This document shows positions 8,205 to 15,201 of a stretch of DNA of 35,438 nt, piece by piece; the first letter of the stretch is position 1, and the number at the start of each line of letters is the position of its first letter. This DNA comes from Ardenticatenaceae bacterium (GTDB lineage Bacteria; Chloroflexota; Anaerolineae; Promineifilales; Promineifilaceae): positions 10,392-45,829 of the forward strand of contig JALUPA010000736.1 of NCBI GenBank assembly GCA_027054335.1, given 5' to 3'. Below the pieces are notes generated by a model. It made no database searches. It worked only from the letters and a program-made list of their open reading frames with translations, and was not told the origin of the DNA. The position numbers and the translations under genes were made by a program.

Positions 8205-8909
8205 ATGAAAAGCAAAATGGTAAAGATTGGCGGTGTATTTTTGGTTTTGGCAGCGTTGGCTGCTTTGTTGGGAGCGACGATGACGTTTGCTCAAGATGAC
8301 GCTCCGGCCGCGCCGGAAGTCCCGGCCGAAGCGGGACCGCCCGGCCCCGGCCCTAAAGGAAATCGCGGTCATGGTCCCGGCCGTTTCTTTGACAAGGAGG
8401 CATATGACCAGGCTTTGGCGGACGCGCTGGGTGTCTCTGTAGAGGAACTGCAGACGGCGCGGGAAACGGCGAAGGCTGCACTGATTCAGCAAGCGGTGGA
8501 TGAAGGCAAGCTGACACAGGAACAGGCAGACGCTATTCTGAGCGGTGAAGGGCTGCGCAGCCTGGGGCCGATTGTGGACAAGGAAGTGATCCAGACGGCC
8601 GTTGCCGGAGCATTGGGCATCTCTGTAGATGAACTGGAAGCGATGAAGGCGGAAGGCAAACGTCTGCCGCAGATTGCCGAGGAACTGGGTGTAGAGATGA
8701 GCGCCGTGCAGGAAGCGGTAAAAGCAGCCCGCGCCGAAGCGATTCAGCAGGCGGTGGAAGACGGTACGATTACGCAGGAACAGGCAGACTGGCTGTTGGA
8801 ACATGGCGGTAAACGTCGCCCCGGCGGGCCGGGACAACCGGGTAACGGCCGTTTTGGGGGGCAGCCGGGTGAAGGATTTCCCGCCGCACCTCAAGGATTT
8901 GACTCTTAA
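8205..8909 (+). CDS. Small secreted protein with a duplicated helical ALG(V/I)SV-EL ... EQAD module
   Basis: 234 residues from ATG 8205, preceded by GGAGG at 8 nt. A GTG 15 nt upstream is in frame but overlaps the RBS and is rejected. Residues about 6-30 are a signal peptide ending ATMTFAQ. Then comes a Pro/Gly-rich stretch. Next are two copies of a module: DKEAYDQALADALGVSVEEL...LTQEQADAIL and DKEVIQTAVAGALGISVDEL...ITQEQADWLL, the second with an extra helix pair. The tail is Gly/Pro/Arg rich. It resembles DUF2680/YckD-like exported proteins, but I am not sure. Function unknown. It stands alone with its own terminator. Confidence 0.8.
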   Translation: MKSKMVKIGGVFLVLAALAALLGATMTFAQDDAPAAPEVPAEAGPPGPGPKGNRGHGPGRFFDKEAYDQALADALGVSVEELQTARETAKAALIQQAVDEGKLTQEQADAILSGEGLRSLGPIVDKEVIQTAVAGALGISVDELEAMKAEGKRLPQIAEELGVEMSAVQEAVKAARAEAIQQAVEDGTITQEQADWLLEHGGKRRPGGPGQPGNGRFGGQPGEGFPAAPQGFDS

Positions 8910-8938
8910 AGAATGATATTATCGTAGTCAGAACACAT

Positions 8939-8971
8939 ATGCCAGGCATTGGTTCAATGTCTGGCATTTTT
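8939..8971 (+). terminator. Rho-independent terminator of the secreted protein gene
   Basis: 13-bp stem ATGCCAGGCATTG / CAATGTCTGGCAT (one G-U pair), loop GTT, followed by TTTTTATT. About 30 nt after the stop codon at 8909. Confidence 0.88.
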
Positions 8972-9037
8972 ATTGCTTTTTACTGGATACAGGAGTAAAT
9001 GGCCTGAAAATTGGCACTCACAGGGGTCTGATTTGAT

Positions 9038-9066
9038 TTGACTGTGGCTTCAGAATAGGTTAATCT
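9038..9066 (+). promoter_or_regulatory. Possible promoter of the cold shock gene
   Basis: TTGACT (9038-9043), 17-nt spacer, TAATCT (9061-9066). This would give a leader of about 107 nt before the ATG at 9180. Long structured leaders are usual for cold shock mRNAs. Confidence 0.4.
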
Positions 9067-9179
9067 TTAAGTATTGTAAGTTTTGATTCGGGCAAATTCA
9101 ATTTAGCTGTTTGGGCTTTGGTTCAAGATGGTTTAAGCGATTGTTCGAGAGAGTATCTTTTTAAGGTAAGGAAATAAAA

Positions 9180-9395
9180 ATGGAGAATCAAGAAACAGGC
9201 ACAGTCAAATGGTTTAATCAGGATAAAGGGTATGGTTTTATTGACCGTGATGCCGGTGGTGACATTTTTGTGCACTATTCCGCTATCATGGGCGATGGTT
9301 TCCGTACCCTGAATGAAGGTGAGCGGGTAGAGTTTACGGTGGGTGAAGGCCGTAAAGGCCCGGCCGCTCAAAATGTGCATCGTTTGTCTGAATAA
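9180..9395 (+). CDS. Cold shock protein, CspA family
   Basis: 71 residues, a single OB-fold cold shock domain of standard length. It binds single-stranded RNA/DNA and acts as an RNA chaperone in the cytoplasm. RNP1 is KGYGFI (16-21) and RNP2 is DIFVHY (28-33). The N-terminal TGTVKWFN is diagnostic. The RBS is modest (AAGGA about 8 nt upstream). Monocistronic: an intrinsic terminator lies 25 nt after the stop. Confidence 0.95.
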   Translation: MENQETGTVKWFNQDKGYGFIDRDAGGDIFVHYSAIMGDGFRTLNEGERVEFTVGEGRKGPAAQNVHRLSE

Positions 9396-9420
9396 AGTCG
9401 AACGTCGTTCTTAGGAAACC

Positions 9421-9451
9421 AAGCCAGACCAATAAGGTCTGGCTTTTTTAT
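9421..9451 (+). terminator. Rho-independent terminator of the cold shock gene
   Basis: 10-bp perfect stem AAGCCAGACC / GGTCTGGCTT, loop AATAA, followed by TTTTATT. Confidence 0.9.
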
Positions 9452-9452
9452 T

Positions 9453-9516
9453 GCAAGGTGGCAAAGTTGTAAGCGACTTGTTACTTTGCCACCTTGCCAC
9501 TCTGCCCCTTTGCAAC
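9453..9516. repeat. Hairpin of tandem octamers (ACTTTGCC family)
   Basis: GCAAGGTGGCAAAGT (9453-9467) and ACTTTGCCACCTTGC (9483-9497) are perfect 15-bp inverted arms. The right arm continues as 8-bp units ACTTTGCC, ACCTTGCC, ACTCTGCC, CCTTTGCA. Related sequence is at 11818-11890, 28718-28740 and 32164-32182. Confidence 0.8.
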
Positions 9517-9523
9517 ATATACT
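9494..9523 (+). promoter_or_regulatory. Promoter of the USP-DUF389 gene, giving a leaderless mRNA
   Basis: TTGCCA (9494-9499), 18-nt spacer, TATACT (9518-9523). Transcription would start about 8 nt later, at or next to the ATG at 9532, which has no Shine-Dalgarno sequence. The -35 box lies inside the octamer repeat. Confidence 0.5.
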
Positions 9524-9531
9524 TATTGGCT

Positions 9532-11814
9532 ATGAACGTTATTTACGGGCGGATACCGGAGGATAATGCCTGGCGGGTGATTGTGTTGGTATCCCCGCAC
9601 GAGCCGCTGGGCAGGGCCTGGCAGCTGGGTCTGGAATTGGCCCAGGCCCATAAAGGGGAATTGCTGGTAGTAACTTTTTGCGCCTCTACAAGCCGAACGC
9701 AGGTGGATAAGGCGCGTTCTCTGGTGGAACATGCTCAGTCAGTGGCGCCGGAAAATGCGTCAGTGGTTCCGTTGGTGTTGCTGTCCAATCAGGAAAGTGT
9801 GGCGTTGAAGGAGTTGGCCCGCGAAGCGCAGGTGGATTTGCTGCTGGCCCACGTGGATGGGCCAAAATGGCATGATTTGACGCATATTTCCTGCGGTATT
9901 ATTGCGGTGCGGGGGGATCGGCCGGAGGTAGAGGGAGAATGGGCAGCGTCAGGGTTAGGAGAATTGCACAACATTGCTGTGCCGACGTCTGGTGGGCCGC
10001 ATACGGTGTATGTGCTGGATTTGTTGAAAGTTTTGACGCCGCGGATTCGGGTTACGGCCGTATACATCGCCGCGGCGCACCTGGGAGAGAATGAAATTGC
10101 TCTGGGGAAGAGCCGCCTGCGTCGTTTGTTGGATTACATTGACGGACGGAGCCGCATTGAAACTGAGGTTGTTACGGCCGATTCCATTACGGAAGGTATT
10201 GTCCTGGTAGCCGGCAAGGCCGAAATGGTGATCATTGGCGCCAGCCAGGAAAGCTCACTGGATAAGCTGCTCTTCGGCAACATCCCGGATGCCGTGGTGC
10301 GCGACAGCAAGCGGCCGGTAATGATTGCCCGCCAACCGCGCAAGCGGCTGGAAAATTGGGCCGGTAAAATTTCCTGGAACACGCAGAAATTGATACCCCG
10401 TCTGGCTCTGGCAGACAGAACCAGCACCTATACCCGCATTCGGCGCAGCGCTCGCCCCGACATTGATTATTTTATGATGATTTCCCTGGCGACGATCATT
10501 GCTGCTTTGGGACTGCTGGTGAATAGTCCAGCGGTGGTGATTGGGGCCATGCTGGTGGCGCCGTTGATGTCGCCGATTATTGGTATTGGCCTGGCGATGG
10601 TGCTGGGGGATGCTCGTTTTCTGCGTTTATCGCTAGGCGCGGTGGCGAAAGGGCTAATTATAGCCTTGGGGGTAGGGTTCCTGACAGGCTTGTTATTTTT
10701 CCGGGCGGAGATAACGAATGAGATGCTGGCCCGAACGCAGCCTTCTATTGTGGATTTGCTGATTGCCTGGTTTTCCGGGTTAGCGGCGGCGTATGCGTTG
10801 TGTCGTTCGGATGCGGCCGGGGCGTTGCCGGGTGTGGCTATTGCGGCAGCGCTGGTACCGCCGTTGGCGGCGTCGGGCTTGTTTTTTGCCAGGCTGGATT
10901 TTCAACCGGCGTTGGGGGCGTTTTTGCTGTTTGCCACAAACCTGGTTGCCATTACGCTGGCTTCCGCCTTGATGTTTTTAATTTTGGGTTTTCGGCCAAC
11001 GAAAGATCAGAAGGCGCGGCGGGCGGTACAGGCCAAGAGCGCCAGGGTGGCTTTGTTTTCGTTGGTAGCGGTGATTGTGTTGATTAGTGTGTCTACGTAT
11101 ACGTTGGCTGAGAAAAACGCGCAAAGAAATCGCATCTATGAGGTGACAAAGGAGAAGGTGGCGGAGGTAGCTAATGCCCAGCTGGATAATTTGACCATTG
11201 TTAGTTTTGAGGATGATGATGAGGGTGTTCGGGTGCTGACACTGGACGTGACGGTGAAATCAGAGGTTCCGGTTTTGTACCAGACGGTTTTGGATTTGCG
11301 CAAAGGGATTGGATCGCAGCTTCGGGCGGACGGTATATTGAAGGAAGGGGATAAGGTGGCGCTGTCGGTGACGGTGATTGATATTACTTCGCTGGACCCG
11401 GAGATTCCACCAACGGCTACGCCAACGCCGACGCTATCCCGCACGCCGACGCCGGGGCCAACGGGCACATTTACGCCTACCCCGACGAGTACGTTTACCC
11501 CAACGCCGACAGGGACGTCTACACCGACGGCTACGGCTACGGCCGTAGCCACGGCCACGGCCACGCCGACTATGACTGCTATGCCAACCATCACGCCATC
11601 CCCTACGCCGACGGTGGTTACGGCCGTTATTGCCTATCCTTACGGCGTTAACTTGCGGGCTGACCCCCGGTTGACAGCGCCGGTGCTGGCGGTGTTGGCA
11701 GAAGGGGAGACGGTAATTTTATTGGACGGCCGGGAAACGGCCGATGGTCTGGACTGGCAGGAAGTGCAGGCCGGTGATATTGTTGGCTGGGTGGCGGCTG
11801 ATTTTCTTGAGTAG
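9532..11814 (+). CDS. Membrane fusion protein: universal stress domains + DUF389 + Pro/Thr linker + SH3-like domain
   Basis: 760 residues from ATG 9532. A longer in-frame start (TTG 9451) lies in repeat DNA and is rejected. Residues about 14-290 look like two universal-stress-protein domains; the second has IIGASQESSLDKLLFGNIPDAVVRDSKRPVMI, with the usual ATP-site glycines. Residues about 310-520 are a DUF389 membrane domain (PAVVIGAMLVAPLMSPIIGIGLAM, plus further helices). After a last helix comes an alpha/beta region (about 540-620). A Pro/Thr-rich linker of PTPT repeats follows (about 625-690). The end is an SH3b-like module (YGVNLRADP ... GWVAADFLE). DUF389 function is unknown; the fusion suggests a stress or nucleotide-sensing membrane protein with one end anchored to the cell envelope. 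Confidence 0.88.
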   Translation: MNVIYGRIPEDNAWRVIVLVSPHEPLGRAWQLGLELAQAHKGELLVVTFCASTSRTQVDKARSLVEHAQSVAPENASVVPLVLLSNQESVALKELAREAQVDLLLAHVDGPKWHDLTHISCGIIAVRGDRPEVEGEWAASGLGELHNIAVPTSGGPHTVYVLDLLKVLTPRIRVTAVYIAAAHLGENEIALGKSRLRRLLDYIDGRSRIETEVVTADSITEGIVLVAGKAEMVIIGASQESSLDKLLFGNIPDAVVRDSKRPVMIARQPRKRLENWAGKISWNTQKLIPRLALADRTSTYTRIRRSARPDIDYFMMISLATIIAALGLLVNSPAVVIGAMLVAPLMSPIIGIGLAMVLGDARFLRLSLGAVAKGLIIALGVGFLTGLLFFRAEITNEMLARTQPSIVDLLIAWFSGLAAAYALCRSDAAGALPGVAIAAALVPPLAASGLFFARLDFQPALGAFLLFATNLVAITLASALMFLILGFRPTKDQKARRAVQAKSARVALFSLVAVIVLISVSTYTLAEKNAQRNRIYEVTKEKVAEVANAQLDNLTIVSFEDDDEGVRVLTLDVTVKSEVPVLYQTVLDLRKGIGSQLRADGILKEGDKVALSVTVIDITSLDPEIPPTATPTPTLSRTPTPGPTGTFTPTPTSTFTPTPTGTSTPTATATAVATATATPTMTAMPTITPSPTPTVVTAVIAYPYGVNLRADPRLTAPVLAVLAEGETVILLDGRETADGLDWQEVQAGDIVGWVAADFLE

Positions 11815-11879
11815 CAGGGTTGCCGAGTTATTTTGTCACCTTGCCCCTTTGCCGCCCGGCTACTCTACCGCTCACAACT

Positions 11880-11907
11880 TTGCCACTTTCCCAAAAATTT
11901 GTATAAT
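11880..11907 (+). promoter_or_regulatory. Promoter of tRNA-Lys
   Basis: TTGCCA (11880-11885), 16-nt spacer, perfect TATAAT (11902-11907). Start expected near 11914, about 12 nt before the mature tRNA. The -35 box lies in an ACTTTGCC-type repeat. Confidence 0.65.
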
Positions 11908-11925
11908 TTCTCCGCTGTGTGATAC

Positions 11926-11998
11926 GGCCCCGTAGCTCAACTGGCAGAGCAAGCGACTCTTAATCGCTAGGTTGAAAGTTCGAGTCTTTCCGGGGTCA
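11926..11998 (+). tRNA. tRNA-Lys (anticodon CTT)
   Basis: 73 nt folding as a full cloverleaf. The acceptor GGCCCCG pairs with CGGGGTC (one G-U), the D stem is GCTC/GAGC, and the anticodon stem AGCGA/TCGCT has loop CTCTTAA, giving anticodon CTT. The variable loop is AGGTT, the T stem is GAAAG/CTTTC with loop TTCGAGT, and the discriminator is A. The 3' CCA is not encoded (the sequence continues CAGG). Confidence 0.96.
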
Positions 11999-12007
11999 CA
12001 GGATGAG

Positions 12008-12040
12008 GGTTGAGGCCGATGGCTTCAACCTTTTTGTTTT
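12008..12040 (+). terminator. Rho-independent terminator of tRNA-Lys
   Basis: 10-bp stem GGTTGAGGCC / GGCTTCAACC (one G-U), loop GAT, then TTTTTGTTTT. Confidence 0.9.
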
Positions 12041-12044
12041 GGGT

Positions 12045-12095
12045 GATTGGGTAATTTGTAATTGGGTAATTACTCAATTACTCAATTACCCAATC
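12045..12095. repeat. Hairpin of tandem octamers (TACTCAAT family)
   Basis: GATTGGGTAATT (12045-12056) and AATTACCCAATC (12084-12095) are perfect 12-bp inverted arms. In between are ATTGGGTA and the units TACTCAAT, TACTCAAT, TACCCAAT. It directly follows the tRNA terminator and abuts the next repeat element. Confidence 0.78.
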
Positions 12096-12222
12096 TCAGT
12101 AGATCCAAATTTCAAAACTTAAGCCGCGGATTTCGCGGATTTAGAGGATTGATTATATAAAAATCCGCGCTAATCTGCGCAATCCGCGGCCAAAAGATGA
12201 AAAATTGGATATACTGAATCTC
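12093..12222. repeat. Nested inverted-repeat element, copy 2 (GCGGATT family)
   Basis: The core at 12123-12190 has left arm GCCGCGGATTTCGCGGATTT, and the right arm is the complement of GCCGCGGATTGCGCAGATT. The outer arms ATCTCAGTAGATCCAAATTTC (left) and GAAAAATTGGATATACTGAATC (right) are also mostly complementary, so the element is a double inverted repeat of about 130 bp. The right outer arm contains TATACT (12210-12215), a possible -10 box for the following shikimate kinase gene. Confidence 0.8.
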
Positions 12223-12247
12223 TGATTTTTGCCTCTGGTGCATTCAT

Positions 12248-12751
12248 ATGACAAATGTTGTTTTGACAGGGTTTATGGGTACGGGTAAATCTACAGTGGG
12301 CCGGCTGCTGGCAGAGCGGTTGAGGTGTGTTTTTGTGGATACGGATGAATTGATTGTGGCCCGCGACGGCCGTGCCATTGCCGAGATTTTTCGGGAGGAC
12401 GGGCAGGCGGCTTTTCGGGCGTGGGAAAGGCGCGTGGCGCAGGAATTGGGGCAGCAGGATAATCTGGTGATTGCTACGGGCGGCCGTATGATGTTGGATG
12501 AGGTGAATGCGGCGGCGTTGGGGCGAAGCGGCCGTGTCTTTTGCCTGACGGCCGCTCCGGAAACGATTATTGTCCGGCTGGAAGGGGATGTGCGACGGCC
12601 GTTGCTCAATGTACCCGATCCGGCGGCCAAAATCAGAGAATTGCTGGAGAAACGGGCAGAGGCATACGGCCGTTTTCCCCAGATTGATACCGAAGGCAAG
12701 ACGGCCGTGCAGGTGGCTGAGGAGATAATAGCATGTCTTTCAACGACGTAG
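12248..12751 (+). CDS. aroK: Shikimate kinase
   Basis: 167 residues, typical length. Phosphorylates shikimate at the 3-OH with ATP in the chorismate pathway. P-loop GFMGTGKST (8-16), substrate-binding Asp33 in VDTDE, FRAWE (Arg57, Glu60), ATGGR (76-80) and a lid-region RRPLL. No Shine-Dalgarno sequence before the ATG; TATACT 32 nt upstream may be its -10 box. The last 19 bases overlap the cupin gene, so the two are likely co-translated. No other shikimate pathway gene is near. Confidence 0.93.
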   Translation: MTNVVLTGFMGTGKSTVGRLLAERLRCVFVDTDELIVARDGRAIAEIFREDGQAAFRAWERRVAQELGQQDNLVIATGGRMMLDEVNAAALGRSGRVFCLTAAPETIIVRLEGDVRRPLLNVPDPAAKIRELLEKRAEAYGRFPQIDTEGKTAVQVAEEIIACLSTT

Positions 12752-13056
12752 AAAACCGGGAATGGAAGGAACTGCTGCCCGGCGTGCGGATTCGCAGCTT
12801 CTGGGGACAGGAGATGCTGGTCATTCACGTGGAACTGGATGAAGGAGCCGTTGTGCCCCGGCACAGCCACATCCAGGAGCAGGGCGGCACATTGATTGTG
12901 GGCAAGGCAGAGTTTAAGATTGGGGATGAGACCCGTATTGTGCAGCCGGGGGACAGTTATATTATTCCCGGCGGCGTAGAGCATGAAGTTGTTGCCTTAC
13001 AGCCCTGCCGCCTTTTTGAGATTTTCAGCCCGGTGCGGGAATCGTACAAATATTAG
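12733..13056 (+). CDS. Small cupin domain protein
   Basis: 107 residues forming a single cupin barrel. Metal ligands appear as His44, His46 and Gln50 in PRHSHIQEQGG, and His84 in PGGVEHEV. Such stand-alone cupins bind a divalent metal; role here unknown. The ATG lies inside the end of the shikimate kinase gene with GGAG 8-9 nt upstream. The HigA-type gene starts 4 nt after its stop. Confidence 0.88.
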   Translation: MSFNDVENREWKELLPGVRIRSFWGQEMLVIHVELDEGAVVPRHSHIQEQGGTLIVGKAEFKIGDETRIVQPGDSYIIPGGVEHEVVALQPCRLFEIFSPVRESYKY

Positions 13057-13060
13057 ACAA

Positions 13061-13372
13061 ATGAAACGACCAGTTAATCGAATGCGTCCTGTTCATCCGG
13101 GAGAGATTTTGCGGGAGGATTACCTTGTGCCTTTGGGTATGAGCGCCAATGCTCTGGCTATTGCTTTGGGTGTGCCGGCTGCACGCATTCACGAAATTGT
13201 AAAGGAACGGCGTTCAATTACGGCCGATACCGCGGAACGATTAGCCCGTTATTTTGGCGGGGACGCCGCTTCGTGGCTTGCGTTGCAGGCGATGTACGAT
13301 TTGAAGACATTGCCCACACGTGAAGAAATCTATAAAAAAGTTCAACCGAGAATGTTCGAACCGGCGGCCTGA
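13061..13372 (+). CDS. HigA-family addiction-module antitoxin (orphan)
   Basis: 103 residues from ATG 13061. An XRE-type helix-turn-helix begins with the family hallmark RPVHPGEILREDYLVPLGMSANALA and continues AARIHEIVKERRSITADTAERLARYFG. This is the VapI/HigA antidote family. The expected HigB toxin, normally just upstream, is absent; a cupin gene lies there instead, ending 4 nt before. It may be a solitary regulator or what remains of a module. No Shine-Dalgarno sequence; the start is favoured by family alignment. Confidence 0.88.
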   Translation: MKRPVNRMRPVHPGEILREDYLVPLGMSANALAIALGVPAARIHEIVKERRSITADTAERLARYFGGDAASWLALQAMYDLKTLPTREEIYKKVQPRMFEPAA

Positions 13373-13399
13373 CGGTATAAGAGCGCCCAATACGCAGCG

Positions 13400-14182
13400 A
13401 TGACAAAGAAGAAGGAGCGGCTGGACAAGTTGGTGGTGGAACGGGGGCTGGTAGCCAGCCGCTCGAAGGCGCAGGGGGTGATTCTGGCCGGCGAAGTATT
13501 GGTGGACGGGCAGCGGGTGGATAAACCGGGCACGGCCGTATCGCGGGAAGCAACCATCACCCTGAAAACGCCGATGCCGTATGTGGGGCGGGGCGGCTTT
13601 AAGCTGGCGGGGGCGCTGGATGCGTTTGGGATTGAGGTGAACGGCCGCGTCTGTGCCGATGTGGGCGCCTGCACCGGCGGTTTTACGGACGTGTTGCTGC
13701 AACGGGGAGCGGCGCGAGTATACGCCATTGACGTGGGATACGGCCAACTGGACTGGAAACTGCGCCAGGATGAACGGGTGATGGTGATGGAGCGTACCAA
13801 TGCCCGTTATGTAAAGAGTTTGGCGGAGCCGGTCAGCTTTGTTAGCATTGACGTTTCTTTTATTTCGTTGAGACACATCCTCCCGGCGGCGCTACAATGG
13901 CTTTCCCCAGAGGCGGACATCGTAGCATTGATCAAACCGCAATTTGAAGCCGGGCCAAAACAAGTTGGTAAAGGTGGTATTGTTAAGGATGTTAACGTCC
14001 ACCGGGAGGTGCTGCTCAACATACTGCAATGGTGCGCCGGACACGACCTGGCGGCCCAGGGTCTTATTCGTTCACCGGTAACTGGCTCTGACGGGAATGT
14101 GGAGTTTTTGGTCTGGCTACGGCCGTCCGGCCAAATTCTGGTTGATGATGCTGTGATTACGGCCGTACTTTCTCAATCTTAA
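13400..14182 (+). CDS. tlyA: TlyA family rRNA 2'-O-methyltransferase
   Basis: 260 residues. An N-terminal S4 RNA-binding domain (about 6-62, RLDKLVVERGLVASRSKA) is followed by an FtsJ-type SAM methyltransferase domain. The SAM motif is DVGACTGGFTDVLLQRGA. The catalytic Lys-Asp-Lys-Glu set is visible in GRGGFKL, SIDVSFISL, LIKPQFE and NVEFL. TlyA methylates cytidines of 16S/23S rRNA; some members are annotated as hemolysins. Its stop overlaps the stop of the convergent histidine kinase gene by 3-4 bases. Confidence 0.92.
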   Translation: MTKKKERLDKLVVERGLVASRSKAQGVILAGEVLVDGQRVDKPGTAVSREATITLKTPMPYVGRGGFKLAGALDAFGIEVNGRVCADVGACTGGFTDVLLQRGAARVYAIDVGYGQLDWKLRQDERVMVMERTNARYVKSLAEPVSFVSIDVSFISLRHILPAALQWLSPEADIVALIKPQFEAGPKQVGKGGIVKDVNVHREVLLNILQWCAGHDLAAQGLIRSPVTGSDGNVEFLVWLRPSGQILVDDAVITAVLSQS

Positions 14183-15099
14183 TGAAATTGTGACCAGTGT
14201 AGTTGGTTGCTAAAGAATTTGGGCAGGTAGATGGTAAATGTTGTGCCTTGCTCCGGTTTACTCTTGACGTGAATACCGCCGTTGTCCCGCGTGACAATCT
14301 CTAAAATAGTGGAGAGACCCAGGCCACGGCCGTGTCGTTTGGTGGTGAAGAAGGGCTGGAAGATTTTTGCCAGGGTCGCCTCGTTCATACCTTTGCCGGT
14401 GTCTATGATTTGGATGGTAACGTATTCGCCGGGGGAGAGGGCACGGCCGTTTGCCGTCAAAATATCTTCTTGACCGTCAAGCAATGCCCGCCCTGTTTTA
14501 ATCGTTACCGTATCATCATCATCTTGCAGTGCTTCAGACGCATTCAGCACCAAATTCATCAAAATTTGTTGAATATGCGCTCGACTGGCTCTGACAGGTG
14601 GTAAGGCCGGCGCTAAATCTACTTGTAAAGAGCTGCCATTTAATAGAAACATGTTGAGCAAGATTAAATTGTCTCGAATAAACTGGTTTATCGAAATTTC
14701 TTCAGGGCGGGTATCTTTATTATTGGCGTAACTCAATAATTGTTGGGTCAAAACGGCCGCCATCTCTGCCGCTTGCAAACTGTTTTCTATATAGCGCCGG
14801 GCTTTTGAATCTGTTGGTAAGGTAGCCAGGGCTAATGATGTCTGGCCTATGATGCTGGTGAGAAGATTATTGAAATCATGGGCGATACCGCCAGCAAGCA
14901 GACCGAGCGTTTCTAATGTTTCTGAATCTTTAGGTGGGTAGTTAATTTGCTGTTTTGCCTCAAGCTCCAACATTTTTGCTGTCATACCAATACTCTTCCT
15001 TACGTTCTCGGAGCTAAATTGATAACGTTTTGTCACTACCGGCAGAAAAACGGCTCCTATGATGCTTGTTCTGCCCGATCCAAGCATAACATGCTTCAT
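14179..15099 (-). CDS. Soluble sensor histidine kinase without a sensor domain
   Basis: 306 residues from ATG 15099. Histidine kinase core: H-box LLAGGIAHDFNNLL (His74), N-box LMNLVLNASEAL, G1 DTGKGM, F-box FQPFFTTK, G2 GRGLGLS. There is no membrane helix and no recognisable PAS, GAF or receiver domain in the first 60 residues, so the signal input must come from a partner. An alternative start at ATG 14985 (268 residues) has a better RBS (AAGGAAGAG) and may be the true one. No response regulator gene is adjacent. Three 11-bp direct repeats lie just upstream. Converges with tlyA. Confidence 0.87.
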   Translation of the reverse strand: MKHVMLGSGRTSIIGAVFLPVVTKRYQFSSENVRKSIGMTAKMLELEAKQQINYPPKDSETLETLGLLAGGIAHDFNNLLTSIIGQTSLALATLPTDSKARRYIENSLQAAEMAAVLTQQLLSYANNKDTRPEEISINQFIRDNLILLNMFLLNGSSLQVDLAPALPPVRASRAHIQQILMNLVLNASEALQDDDDTVTIKTGRALLDGQEDILTANGRALSPGEYVTIQIIDTGKGMNEATLAKIFQPFFTTKRHGRGLGLSTILEIVTRDNGGIHVKSKPEQGTTFTIYLPKFFSNQLHWSQFH

Positions 15100-15112
15100 T
15101 CAGGTTTAGCTA

Positions 15113-15145
15113 AAAAGACCTATAAAAGACCTGCAAAAGATCTAT
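15113..15145. repeat. Three 11-bp direct repeats upstream of the histidine kinase
   Basis: AAAAGACCTAT, AAAAGACCTGC and AAAAGATCTAT follow one another exactly (plus strand). On the minus strand they read GTCTTTTxxAG-like. The 11-bp period places the copies on one face of the helix, as in binding sites of OmpR/PhoB-type regulators. They lie 14-46 bp before the ATG at 15099, so they may be an operator. Confidence 0.7.
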
Positions 15146-15201
15146 CAATGACTGCAAAAAAATAAGGATTTTGGGGGCAAAACGGTGGCTAATGAGGGTG
15201 C

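Noticed and set aside
11128-11594. Minus-strand open frame of Val/Gly repeats opposite the Pro/Thr linker
   Set aside because: Pure antisense reading of the PT-repeat codons of the USP-DUF389 gene.
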